The position numbers and the translations under genes are program-made. A stretch of 64,000 bases of DNA from Petrosia ficiformis (Eukaryota > Porifera > Demospongiae > Haplosclerida > Petrosiidae), in contig OX345642.1 of the NCBI GenBank assembly GCA_947044365.1, positions 6,611,507 to 6,675,506 of the forward strand. Direction: 5' to 3'. Below, piece after piece: positions 46,707 through 57,724 of the stretch. Position 1 is the stretch's first letter, and the number at the start of each line of letters is the position of its first letter. The notes under the pieces were generated by a model. The model made no database searches. It was not told the origin of the DNA and worked only from the letters and a program-made list of their open reading frames with translations.

Positions 46707-46799
46707 TCAAACTCCAAGCAATGGTAGACATTGCTGTTGTGCACTGACAGTAGCTAGTACTACAGTTCCAAGGAACATGACAGTAAACACGCCATACAT
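46707..46799 (-). pseudogene. Secreted-family relic: signal peptide only
   Basis: A 30-residue frame, MYGVFTVMFLGTVVLATVSA then QQQCLPLLGV, ending at a TGA where the intact paralogs continue VAEVRL. It is flanked by the same upstream sequence as member 1. Probably a truncated copy. Confidence 0.7.
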
Positions 46800-47181
46800 G
46801 TTGAACAAAGAAGGATAGATCAGCATATTTTGAATGGCTTCTCCACAACACGGCTTCTTCAAGTATTAGACTAGTAGTATAGCAGTTTAATGAATAGATG
46901 TGTATATATGCAATATTATATATAAGTGTACACATAATTATTTATCGCCACAACAATAAAATGACTATGTTATGGTAGTTGGTTATAGCTATAGTGTAGT
47001 AGTAGATGCATGTATACATTGATTGTGAGAACACTATTACAAATACTCTACAGAACATGTGTAGTGATATTTGATACTTCTGTTCATTTAGAATTGTCGT
47101 TACTATTACCACACCTATGTAATTAGATTACATTCACGGAACATGTGTAGCTTGTGGATATTTGACTAGTGAATCTAGCTT

Positions 47182-47334
47182 AAGTAGAGAGACACACAGC
47201 TGAATTTGTCTGACGTAAGTAGTAGACATTGTCTATGAAATGCTCTTCCTCAACCTGGCTCCAGTAGATCAGATGATAGAGCATCTGACTAGTAATCAGA
47301 AGGTCCTGGGTTCAAATCCCCAGCTGGTCCAGTA
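47182..47334 (+). repeat. tRNA-derived element, 3' end lost
   Basis: The left end AAGTAGAGAGACACACAG is present. A perfect anticodon-type stem (TCTGA-CTAGTAA-TCAGA, anticodon position AGT) and a perfect T-arm (CTGGG-TTCAAAT-CCCAG) follow, but the right inverted end is replaced by the dispersed repeat. Confidence 0.7.
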
Positions 47335-47337
47335 TTG

Positions 47338-47500
47338 GCACAAGCAAATATTTTGGGTTGGCCACACCCATTTTCCATCCTTTAAACCACACTCATGACA
47401 ACTGTTCTGCAAAACTGCTGTACATGTAGACACTATTTGGGAGTAGTACTGAAGTTTAGGGGGGGGGGGGGAGCCTCCTCCCCAGTATATAGATAGAACT
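47338..47500 (+). repeat. Dispersed repeat, copy 3
   Basis: Close to 44780-44985, including ggttggccacacccattttc and a poly-G run near 47459. Confidence 0.5.
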
Positions 47501-47509
47501 GACTCTGGT

Positions 47510-47592
47510 ACTGGTTTCAGTACCTCTACTGCGAGAACTGACTTGTGTTCCATTAAATAAAGCTCTAACATTTCTCCACCATACAGTAACTC
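47510..47592 (-). pseudogene. Secreted-family relic (3' domain fragment)
   Basis: A short fragment related to 44992-45068. The Cys-Asn-Gly-Thr codons are partly eroded (cttgtgttccattaaataaa). Confidence 0.5.
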
Positions 47593-48658
47593 TTTTTTTT
47601 TGTTTCTATACAGTATTATCAAATTAGGTGTCGACTCAATACAAACATACCTTAATTACTATACGCAACACCATTTGTAAAGACCATTTCATTGTTTTCC
47701 AGCATATATGTGTAGTAACATATTGTACATACAGGGTGTATAAAGTATAATTATGAACTGTTAGGTTTCTATGTAAAATGAATAACAGAATCAAAGATAG
47801 TGTGTACATAAACGTACAGGAACAGTTAATAGCAGCTAATAGTAGCTTGCAGTACTATTGGATTTATATGCATAATGATGAAACAGATCTGTTCATTCTA
47901 TTACACAAAGAAGTCAATAGTACTAATATTCTGTACAATAATATTTGAATCTCAATTCTCAAGAGAAGAATTGTGAATAACTTAGGTGTGTTTCCAAACA
48001 GAACCATAATGGTTCAGATTTTTATCTCTGTTTAGAATTGCTTCTGCTAATTAATAGAGCAACAAGTAATGTAGCACAAGGGTGGGGCTCAAGATTAGAT
48101 AATGCATGCAACAAAGTGAGTGCATTATTTAATCAAGTGCCACATAACAAGTGCCACATGACCATCAAGAATGGTATAATAGATTTAGTGTTTATCACAT
48201 GATATTTCTAATCTTTTGGACACATTTTGGCATTTGTGCATTATGCTGTTTAAAATGCAATCAGGTGACTAGTATATGAAAACGTGATTGACTGAATGTC
48301 ACCTCAGGAATGTAGACAACTTTTCAAAACTTGTAGAGAGGGTAGTTACATTCCTACATAATTATGATTAACTAAAAGAGGGAGTATTATACCGAGTAAA
48401 GCTAATTGCAATACACAATTACATAGATTAATCAAACTCCGGGAGGCTGCAGATCAACAGCCTCCCATCTAGAGGTTACTCTTTGCAAACAGACTGTTTT
48501 GATTTTTGTAACTGAATTATAAATCCAAAACAATGAAGTTGTAAAAAAAAATTGCAAAAAAAGAAAATTGTGAAATTATCAAAAAAAGGGGAAGCACATG
48601 ATTATATTTAAAATTTTGCAGTTCCATCTTCTGATTCTGATTGTCAGACCAGATTAAA

Positions 48659-49681
48659 TCAGGCGAAACAATCGGCTGGACAATCTACATGTAAGACAAA
48701 AAGTGCTTTATATAACATTATATTCTACATGATGAAATAAGATATATTGTAGAAATAATTATAAAAATAATTATAAAAATATGGATATTTGAAACAGTTA
48801 GTATAATTATATATAGCAGGAACCATGTTATATTGGGTAATGCATTTTCCATATATTCTGATATTCATTATATAAATTATTTTCATACCACATAGTTCAA
48901 AAGCTGCTCTTGATCCAGAACGACCGGTACCTCTACCTCTACTGCGAGATCGACTGCCACCTCTTGAAAGACTGACTTGCGTTCCATTACAAAAAGTCTC
49001 AAAATTCCCCCCCCGGAAAGTAACATCAACCACAGATCCCGATAAAGGTACTGCAATTCTTATAGTATTGCGAAAAGCTAGACTTTGAAACTCCTGAGGA
49101 CTGAAGAGCTCCAGAAATGCATCAAATTGACTTTGCAGTATTGCCAGAGCAGTCTCATCACTGATAAAAGGAATGCAAAGATCTGGTGTTTCCTGATAGA
49201 TGACAACATAAAATCTAATGTCTAATTTTCGTGCAGTTCCAGTTCTTCCCCTGGGTCCAGATCTTCCCCTGGATTCAGTTCTTCCCCTGGGTCCAGATCT
49301 TCCCCTGGATTCAGTTCTTCCCCTGGGTCCAGATCTTCCCGTGGATTCAGAACTTCCCCTGGATCCAGATCTTCCACTGGATTTCGTATTTTCTTTCGAT
49401 TTGGTATTTTTTCCTCTGGGTCCACCCTTTCCTTTTTCCTTACACTTGAGGTCACCAAATGCCATCATGAGGGTTTCGCTTGGAATATTAATACCAGGAA
49501 TAAATAGAGCTGATGTCACATTGGTTACCAATTGACTATCAATAGTAATATTTTCACACGGATCATCACTTATGCTACCCTTGAGCTTCACTTCAACCTC
49601 AACTCCATGGAATGGTAGACATTGCTGTTGTGCACTGACAGCAACAGTTCCAAGGAACACGACAGTAAACACACCATACAT
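48659..49681 (-). CDS. Unrecognised secreted protein, six-Cys domain, truncated tail (member 2)
   Basis: Exon 1 is 48889-49681; exon 2 is 48659-48684, 272 residues. The signal peptide MYGVFTVVFLGTVAVSAQQQ leads to CLPFHGVEVEVKLKGSISDD and the six-Cys domain. The basic insert is the longest and most diverged of the family, with 36-bp units encoding alternating GRTESR and GRSGPR. An in-frame ATG lies 60 nt upstream (49741), but the paralogs share only the start at 49681. The tail exon opens normally (DCPADCFA) and hits TGA at once, so the Thr-rich tail of members 3 and 4 is missing. Otherwise the frame is intact. Confidence 0.7.
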
Positions 49682-49862
49682 AGTAAACCAAGAGAATGTT
49701 TTGGGAGCAGCAGTTATGAATAGTATTAGTGCTGGTGTCATAACTTATATAGTTGCTTGGAGAAGCCATTAACCATACATGTTGAACAATGAAGGGTGGA
49801 TTTCTTAGATCAACAAATGGCTTCTCCACAACACGGCTTCTACAAGTAGAGTAGTAGACTAA

Positions 49863-49919
49863 AGTACGTTCACGTTGAGTTGGCGCCAAACTAAATGATA
49901 ATATCAATGTGAACATACT
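49863..49919. mobile_element. 57-bp hairpin element
   Basis: Arms AGTACGTTCACGTTGA and TCAATGTGAACATACT around a ggcgcc-containing loop. A second copy lies at 53658-53714 in the paralogous spacer. Confidence 0.65.
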
Positions 49920-50878
49920 GTATAGCGAATAGATGCATATATACATACAAATATTAATATGTATAGTTTAATTAAGTGTACACATAATTATTATTTTTAT
50001 CGCCACAACAATAAAACAACTATGTCATAGTTAGTAGTTGGTTGTATAGTGTAGTAATAGATACATGTATACATTGATGTTATAAACAACTAATATAATA
50101 TTAAGTGTTATCCTGGCCAATATCTCATTCTAGCTTTACTTTATTAAGTAACATTATATTGAGTCATAACATTATACTTGTCTTTTCCAACTGAAATGAA
50201 ATATAAATACTTCATTGCATGCATAGTTGTGTTTGAATTTCCTACCCGAGTTTACTACACACAACACAGTGGAATTGGAAGATGAAAATGATTGTGAGGG
50301 TGGCAAACTACCGTGTGGCTGTTAGGCCACAGTGAGAGGGACGGTACAGGAGGCTGAAAATGTATTATTTGAGATTTACACAGACTATCTTGTGGTCGGT
50401 TACAAGGTGTGTCTGTAGCCCTGTATATATAAGAGCTGACATTACGTCTATGTAAGTCTCAAGCTACAATATACTAAGAATATTGGGGGGCAGACCCCCC
50501 TGTCAAATGTTTGGAGGGGGGGGCACAGGGCCCCTTCGTCCCTAATTCTATGTAACAGCAATGATGGGGATGGAAATCAAGATATACTAATAATTTAAAC
50601 CATGTGTTAGTAATAAATTACAAAGTATACAAACCAGTACATAATTAGTGTGTGATTACTTAGTTGGTATATATGCCTTTGAAATTCTACTCTTATTAAG
50701 TATGAATATGTTATTAGGAGAAATCATTCATTTCTGCTAACAAGGGACACAAATCTGAATATACTTCTGTTCATTTGGAATTGTCACCAATTTAATTATG
50801 AAGATACTATTACCACACCTATGTAATTAGATTACACCCACGGAACATGTGTGGATATTTGACTAGTGAATCTAGCTT

Positions 50879-51039
50879 AAGTAGAGACACACACAGCTGA
50901 ATTTGCCTGACCTAAGTAGTAGACATTGTCTATGAAATGCTCTTCCTCAACCTGGCTCTGTAGCTCAGATGATAGAGCATCTGACTAGCAATTCCCCAGC
51001 TGGTCCAGATATTTTTTCTGGACATTTGTCTCTCTACTT
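50879..51039 (+). repeat. tRNA-derived element with internal deletion
   Basis: Both inverted ends (AAGTAGAGACACACACAG and TTTGTCTCTCTACTTT) are present, but about 22 bp covering the anticodon arm and B-box are deleted (ctgactagcaattccccagc). Confidence 0.7.
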
Positions 51040-51082
51040 TAATCAATTTCTACCTTGACATCTAAATAATCATTATTATAAA

Positions 51083-51417
51083 TAGCTCTTGATCCAGAAT
51101 AACGGGTACTGGTACTACTGCAACTTTGAGATCTACTTAGGAGAACTGGCTTGTGTCCCATTACAAAAAGCCCCAACATTTCCTCCCCATACAGTAACAC
51201 TAACTTCAACATCAATTTCAGATCCTGATAAAGGTACTCCAATTGTTATAGTAGTGGGAAAACCTGGTCTTTGAAAACTCTTGAGGACTGAAGAGCTCCT
51301 ACAATGCATAACGTTGGTTTTGCAACATTTTCAGAGTAGTTTCATCACTGACATTAAAAAGATCTGATGTTTAATTGATAACAATATTAAAACAAATGTC
51401 TAATCTATCTGACGTTC
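51083..51417 (-). pseudogene. Secreted-family pseudogene (domain 3' half)
   Basis: Covers sequence equivalent to LDISF...TSD through ELFSPQEF, VGAFCNGTQ and SGSRA. Single-base changes around 51275-51310 break the frame. No signal-peptide part or usable start. Confidence 0.7.
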
Positions 51418-52464
51418 CAAACGTTTCTGCAGTCAACTTTCCAGAATTATTAAAAGTACAAGTTGAATGTCAATGATGATTATTGCAGATGAATAATGTT
51501 TTAGTTTCTATATATACAAATTAGGTGTCGACTCAATACAAACATACCTTAATTACACAATTCACTACCATTTGTAAAAACCATTTGATTGTTTGCCAGG
51601 GTGTATATACATGTAGTAACATTGTTGTACATATAGGGTGTGTATAGTTTAATTTATAGGCTTTTATGCATAATGGATGAACAGATAGTGTGTATACATA
51701 AACATACAGGAACAGGTAATAGCAGCTAATAGTAGCTTGCAGATTTATATGCATAATGATGAAACAGATTTGTTCACTCTATTACACAAAGGAGTCCAAT
51801 AGTATTAATATTCTGTACAATAATATTTAAATCTCAATTCTCAAGAGAAGAATTGTGAAATGATTGTAATCTAGTTAGGTGTGGTTCCAAAGTTGTTCAG
51901 ATTCAGATTTTTATCTCTGTTTATTCAGCAAATTGCTTCTGCTAATAGCACCACTTCATGCTGCATTTTAGGGTGGGGCTCAAGATTAGATAATGATCAA
52001 CCAAGTGAGTGCATTATTTTAATCAAATACCACATAATAATGCTTAATTAATGCACCATAAAGAATGCATGGTATAAAAGATTTAGTGCTTATCACTTGA
52101 TATTTCTAGTGTATTTAACCATTTTTTTCTTGGCATTAATTTAAGTAGTCAATGCATTCTTAATTTATGGAGGGGTAGTTATGATTAACTAAGATAAGGG
52201 AGGGAGTTTTATACCGAGTAAAGCTAATCGCAATACATAAATATAATTATAAGTAGTTTAATCAAACTTTGGGAGACTTCAGATCAACAGCCCCACACCC
52301 CTTTCCTCCATCTAGAGATTATTCTTCAAAACAGACTGCTTTCATTTTTACAACGAAATTATAAATCCAAAACAATTTTTTTAATGGAAAAAAGAAAATT
52401 GTAAAAGTGTATGAAATTTAAAAAATATAAAAGAAAGCAAATGATTATAATTATGTTCTTTAAT

Positions 52465-53475
52465 TTATTGGGTCTCCTCCTCGGTTGGATCAGGTGTTTC
52501 TGTAGTAACCATAGCAGAGGTAGTGGTAACCATAGCAGAGGTAGTGGTTGGTGCAATGGTAGTAGTAACAGGGAAGCAAATGGGTAGACAATCTGTATAC
52601 ATAGGACAAAAATTGTTTTATATAACATTATATTCTACATGATGAAATAAGTTATATTATATAAATAATTATAAAAATATGAATATTTGAAACACTTAGT
52701 ATAACTATATATAGCAGGAACCATGTTATATTGGGTAATGTATTTTACATATAATTATTCTGATATTCAATATATAAATTATTTTCATACCACATAGTTC
52801 AAAAGCTGCTCTTCCAATACAAAAAGTCTCCAAATATCCCTCCCCTACAGCAACCCTAAATTCAACATCAACTTTAGATCCCGATAAAGGTACTGCAATT
52901 GTTAAAGTACTGGGAAAAAATGGTCTTTGAAACTCCTGAGGACGGAAGAGCTCCACAAATGCATTACGTTGATTTTGTAATATTTCTCGAGTAATCTCAT
53001 CACTGATAAAAAGTATGCAAAGATCTGGTGTTTCCTGATAGATGACGACATAAAAACTAATGTCTAATTTTCTTGCGGTTCCAGATCTTCCCCTGGATCC
53101 AGATCTTCCCCTGGATCCAGATTTTCCCCTGGATCCAGATCTTCCACTGGATTTTGTTTTTCCTTTTGATTTGGTATTTTTTCTGGACTTGGGTTTTCCT
53201 CTGGGTCCACTCCTTCCTTTTTCATTACACTTGAGGTCACCAAATGCCATCCTGAGGGTTTCGCTTGGAATATTAATACCAGGAATAAATAGAGCTGATG
53301 TCACATTGGTTACCAATTGACTATCAATAGTGATATTTTCACACGGATCATCACTTATGCTACCCTTGAGCTTCACTTCAACCTCAACTCCATGAAATGG
53401 TAGACATTGCTGTTGTGCACTGACAGTAGCTAGTACAACAGTTCCAAGGAACACGATAGTAAACACACCATACAT
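52465..53475 (-). CDS. Unrecognised secreted protein, six-Cys domain plus Thr-rich tail (member 3)
   Basis: Exon 1 is 52791-53475 and exon 2 52465-52592, 270 residues. Signal peptide MYGVFTIVFLGTVVLATVSA, then CLPFHGVEVEV and the domain with a basic insert (GRSGSRGKSGSR type). Between GEGYLETFCIG and RAAFELCG the Ser/Arg-rich stretch found in members 1 and 4 has been deleted and CNGT is changed to CIGR. The tail exon reads DCLPICFPVTTTIAPTTTSA, continues with Thr/Ser repeats and ends EEETQ; a mucin-like O-glycosylated stalk is plausible. No transmembrane segment or GPI signal is evident. Function unknown. Confidence 0.75.
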
Positions 53476-53657
53476 AGTAGACCAAGAGAATGTTTTGGGA
53501 GCAGCAGTTATGAATAAGCAATAGTGCTGGTGTCATAGTTTATATAATCGCTTGGAGAAGCCATTAACCATACATGTTGAACAATGAAGGGTGGCTTTCT
53601 TAGATCAACAAATGGCTTCTCTACAACACGGCTTCTACAAGTAGAGTAGTAGACTAA

Positions 53658-53714
53658 AGTATGTTCACGTTGAGTTGGCGCCAAACTAAATGATAATATC
53701 AATGTGAACATACT
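53658..53714. mobile_element. 57-bp hairpin element, second copy
   Basis: Arms AGTATGTTCACGTTGA and TCAATGTGAACATACT; same position relative to the gene as the copy at 49863, so inherited by segmental duplication. Confidence 0.65.
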
Positions 53715-54604
53715 GTATAGCGAATAGATGCATACAAATATTAATATGTATAATTTAATTAAGTGTACACATAATTCGCCACAACAATAAAACAACTACG
53801 TATGTCATAGTAGTTGGTTGTATAGTGTAGCAGTAGATGCATGTATACATTGACAACTAATATAAGTGTTATTCTGACCAATATCTCATTCTAGCTTTAC
53901 TTTATTAAGTAACATATAATTATATTATATTGAGTCATAACATTACTTGTCTTTTCCAACTGAAATGAAATATAAATACTTCATTGTATGCACAGTTGTG
54001 TTTGAATCTGTATTCATTTCCTACCCGAGTTTACTACACACAACACAGTGGAGTTGGAAGATGAAAATAATTGGGAGGGTGGCAAACTACTGTGTGGCTG
54101 TTAGGCCACAGTGAGAGGGACAGCTGAAAATGTATTATTTGAGATTTACACAGACTATCTTGTGGTCGGTTACAAGGTGTGTCTGCAGCCCTGCATATAT
54201 AAGAGCTGACATTATGTCTATGTATGTCTCAAGCTACAATATACTAAGAATATTGGCGGCAGACACCCCCTGTCAAAAGTTTGGAGGGGGGGCACAGGGC
54301 CTCTTGGTCTCTACTCCTATGCAACAGCAGTGACTAAAAGTACAAGTTGAATGTCAATGTTGATTATTGCAGATGATGTAATTGCCTATTGTTTTGATGT
54401 CTATATATACAGTATTATCAAATTAGGTGTCGACTCAATACAAACATACCTTAATTAACTACCGTTTGTAAAGAACATATCGTGTAGTAACATTGTTGTA
54501 CATGTAGGGTGTGTATGGTTTAATTATAAACAGTGTTTATAGGCTTCCTATGCATAATGGATGAACAGAATCAAAGATAGTGTGTATACATAAAAAACAT
54601 ACAG

Positions 54605-54905
54605 GAACAGTACCTCTACTGCAACTTTGAGACTTAGGAGAACTAGCTTGTGTCCCATTACAAAAAGCCCCAACATTTCTTCCCCATACAGTAACATTAA
54701 CTTCAACATCAACTTCAGATCTCGATAAAGGTACTGCAATTGTTATAGTAGTGAGAAAACCTGGTCTTTCAAACTCTTGAGGACTGAAGAGCTCCTCCAA
54801 GCATAACGTTGGTTTTGCATCATTTTCAGAGTAGTTTCATCACTGACATTAAAAAGATCTGATGTTTAATTGATGACAACATTAAAACAAATGTCTAATC
54901 TACCT
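54605..54905 (-). pseudogene. Secreted-family relic in 630-bp repeat, copy 1
   Basis: Encodes ELFSPQEFERPGFLTTITIA, DVEVNVTVWGRNVGAFCNGT and SSPKSQSC, followed by unrelated residues. The part upstream of the EELFSP codons is frameshifted. No signal peptide. Confidence 0.75.
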
Positions 54906-55234
54906 GATGTTCCAAACGTTTCTGCACTCAACTTTCCAGAATTATTAAAAGTACAAGTTGGATGTCAATGATGATTATTGCAGATGATGTAATTGCATAA
55001 TGTTTTGATGTCTATATATACAAATTAGGTGTCGACTCAATACAAACATACCTTAATTACACAATTCACTACCATTTGTAAAGACCATATCATTGTTTGC
55101 CAGGGATATACACATGTATAGTAACATTGTTGTACATATAGGGTGTGCATAGTTTAATTATAAACTGTTTATAGGCTTCATGCATAATGGATGAACAGAA
55201 TCAAAGATAGTGTGTATACATAAAAAACATACAG

Positions 55235-55535
55235 GAACAGTACCTCTACTGCAACTTTGAGACTTAGGAGAACTAGCTTGTGTCCCATTACAAAAAGCCC
55301 CAACATTTCTTCCCCATACAGTAACATTAACTTCAACATCAACTTCAGATCTCGATAAAGGTACTGCAATTGTTATAGTAGTGAGAAAACCTGGTCTTTC
55401 AAACTCTTGAGGACTGAAGAGCTCCTCCAAGCATAACGTTGGTTTTGTATCATTTTCAGAGTAGTTTCATCACTGACATTAAAAAGATCTGATGTTTAAT
55501 TGATGACAACATTAAAACAAATGTCTAATCTACCT
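55235..55535 (-). pseudogene. Secreted-family relic in 630-bp repeat, copy 2
   Basis: Nearly identical to the copy 630 bp upstream, with the same open segment and the same frame break, so it was duplicated after decay. Confidence 0.75.
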
Positions 55536-56621
55536 GATGCTCCAAATGTTTCTGCACTCAACTTTCCAGAATTATTAAAAGTACAAGTTGAATGTCAATG
55601 ATGATTATTGCAGATGAATAATGTTTTAGTTTCTATATATACAAATTAGGTGTCGACTCAATACAAACATACCTTAATTACACAATTCACTACCATTTGT
55701 AAAGACCATATCATTGTTTGCCAGGGATATACACATGTATAGTAACATTGTTGTACATATAGGGTGTGCATAGTTTAATTATAAACTGTTTATAGGCTTC
55801 ATGCATAATGGATGAACAGAATCAAAGATAGTGTGTATACATAAACATACAGGAACAGGTAATAGCAGCTAATAGTAGCTTGCAGATTTATATGCATAAT
55901 GATGAAACAGATCTGTTCACTCTATTACACAAAGAAGTCCAATAGTACTAATATTCTTTACAATAATATTTAAATCTCAATTCTCAAGAGAAGAATTGTG
56001 AAATGATTGTAATCTAGTTAGGTGTGGTTCTAAAGATGTTCAGATTCAGATTTTTATCTCTTTTTATTCAGCAAAACTGAATTGCTTCTGCTTAATAGCA
56101 TCAAGTAATACTTACAGCTTTCTTCATGCTGATGGTATGAGGGTGGGGCTCAAGATTAGATAATGGATCAACCAAGTGAGTGCATTATCTTAATACCACA
56201 TAATAATGCTTAATTAATGCACCATAAAGAATGCATGGTATAAAACATTTAGTGCTTATCACTTGATATTTCTAGTGTGTTTAGTCATTTCGTTCTTAGC
56301 ATTATGTAGTCAATGATTTATGGAGGGGGTAGTTACATTCCTACAATGATTAACTAAGATAAGAGAGGAAGTATTATACCGAGTAAAGCTAATTGCAATA
56401 CATGTATATAATAGTTTAATCAAACTTTGGGAGACTTCAGATCAACAATCCCACACTCCTTCCCTTCATCAAGAGATTATTCTTCAAAACAGACTGCTTT
56501 CATTACAACTCAATGATAAATCCAAAACAATTTTTTTTAATGGCAAAAAAGTAAATTGTAAAGTATGTGAAATTTAATATTAAGAAATATAAAAGAAAGC
56601 AAATGATTTTAATTATGTTTT

Positions 56622-57724
56622 TTAATTTATTAGATCTCCTGCTCCTGATCCAGATCCTGAGACCATGGTTGGATCAGGTGTTTCTGTAGTAACCATAGCA
56701 GAGGTAGTGGTAATCATAGCAGAGGTAGTGGTAACCATAGCAGAGGTAGTGGTAACCATAACTGTGGTAGTAGTTGGTGCAATGGTAGTAGTAACAGGGA
56801 AGCAAATGGCTAGACAATCTGTATACATAGGACAAAAAGTGCTTTATATAACATCATATTGTACATGATGAGATGAGTTGTTATTATACACTATAAAAAT
56901 ATGAATATTTGAAATAGTATGTGGCAGGAACTATGTTATATTGGATAATGCATTTTACATATTCTGATATTCAATATATAAATTATTTTCATACCACATA
57001 GTTCAAAGGCTGCTCTTGATCCAGAACGACCGGTACCTCTACCTCTACTACCTCTACTGCGAGATCTACTGCCACCTCTTGGAAAACCGACTTGTGTTCC
57101 ATTACAAAAAGCTCCAACACTTCTCTCCACCCGTACAGAAACCCTAAATTCAACATCAACTTCAGATCCCAATAAAGGTACTGTAATTATTATGGTACGG
57201 GGAAAACGTGGTCTTCGAAACTCTCGAGGACTGAAGAGCTCCTCCAATGCATCACGTTGATTTTCCAATATTTCCAGAGTAGTCTCATCACTGACATTAA
57301 AAATGCAGGGATCTGATGTTTGATTGATGACAACATCAAAACTAATGTCTAATCTTCTTGCAGTTCCAGATCTTCCCCTGGATCCAGATCTTCCCCTGGA
57401 TCCAGATCTTCCCCTGGATCCAGATCTTCCCCTGGATCCAGATCTTCCTCTGGATCCACTCCTTCCTCGTTCATTACACATGAGGTCACCAAATTCCATC
57501 ACGAGGGATTCACTTGGAATATTAACACCAGGAATAAATAGAGCTGATATCGCATCAGTGACCAATTGACTATCAATAGTGATATTTTCACACGGATCAT
57601 CACTTATGGCACCTCTGAGCCTCACTTCAGCCACAACTCCAAGCAATGGTAGACATTGCTGTTGTGCACTGACAGCAGCTAGTACAACAGTTCCAAGGAA
57701 CACGACAGTAAACACACCATACAT
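56622..57724 (-). CDS. Unrecognised secreted protein, six-Cys domain plus Thr-rich tail (member 4)
   Basis: Exon 1 is 56995-57724 and exon 2 56622-56818, 308 residues. Signal peptide MYGVFTVVFLGTVVLAAVSA; domain CLPLLGVVAEVRLRGAISDD through GAFCNGTQVGFPRGGSRSRS to AAFELCG. The insert has about six GRSGSR units from an 18-bp DNA repeat (agatcttcccctggatcc on the plus strand), the largest number of perfect units in the family. The tail exon reads DCLAICFPVTTTIAPTTTTV then TTTSAMVTTT-type repeats, ending GSGSGAGDLIN. The middle of exon 1 is nearly identical to member 1 despite 13 kb separation. Function unknown; secretion is predicted. Confidence 0.78.

Larger units (their letters stand above)
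44066..48658. other. Segmentally duplicated region with family relics
   Basis: No intact gene. Long blocks are repeated here and further on. One begins near cagtattatcaaattaggtg at about 45089, with copies at about 45780, 47610, 51515, 54410, 55020 and 55640. Another, around tgtagtgatatttgatactt at about 44338, is repeated near 47059. Embedded are three relics of the secreted family, two tRNA-like elements and two copies of a dispersed repeat. Confidence 0.6.
49682..52464. other. Spacer between secreted-family members 2 and 3
   Basis: Duplicated DNA aligning with 53476-56621 (for example caagctacaatatactaaga at 50460 and about 54229). Contains a short TIR element at 49863, a tRNA-like element at 50879 and a relic at 51083-51417. 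Confidence 0.55.
53476..56621. other. Spacer between secreted-family members 3 and 4
   Basis: Duplicated non-coding DNA paralogous to 49682-52464. It contains a hairpin element at 53658-53714, two tandem relics of the domain (54605-54905 and 55235-55535) in a 630-bp repeat, and AT-rich DNA. No intact gene. Confidence 0.55.

Noticed and set aside
47182..47334. Functional tRNA-Thr (AGT) gene
   Set aside because: Anticodon and T arms pair perfectly but the D-stem and acceptor stem do not, and the sequence is part of a repeated element.
49218..49535. Plus-strand frame rich in Leu, Pro and Asp opposite the secreted gene
   Set aside because: Antisense shadow of the Arg/Ser/Gly coding minisatellite; the same occurs at 43719, 53060 and 57324.
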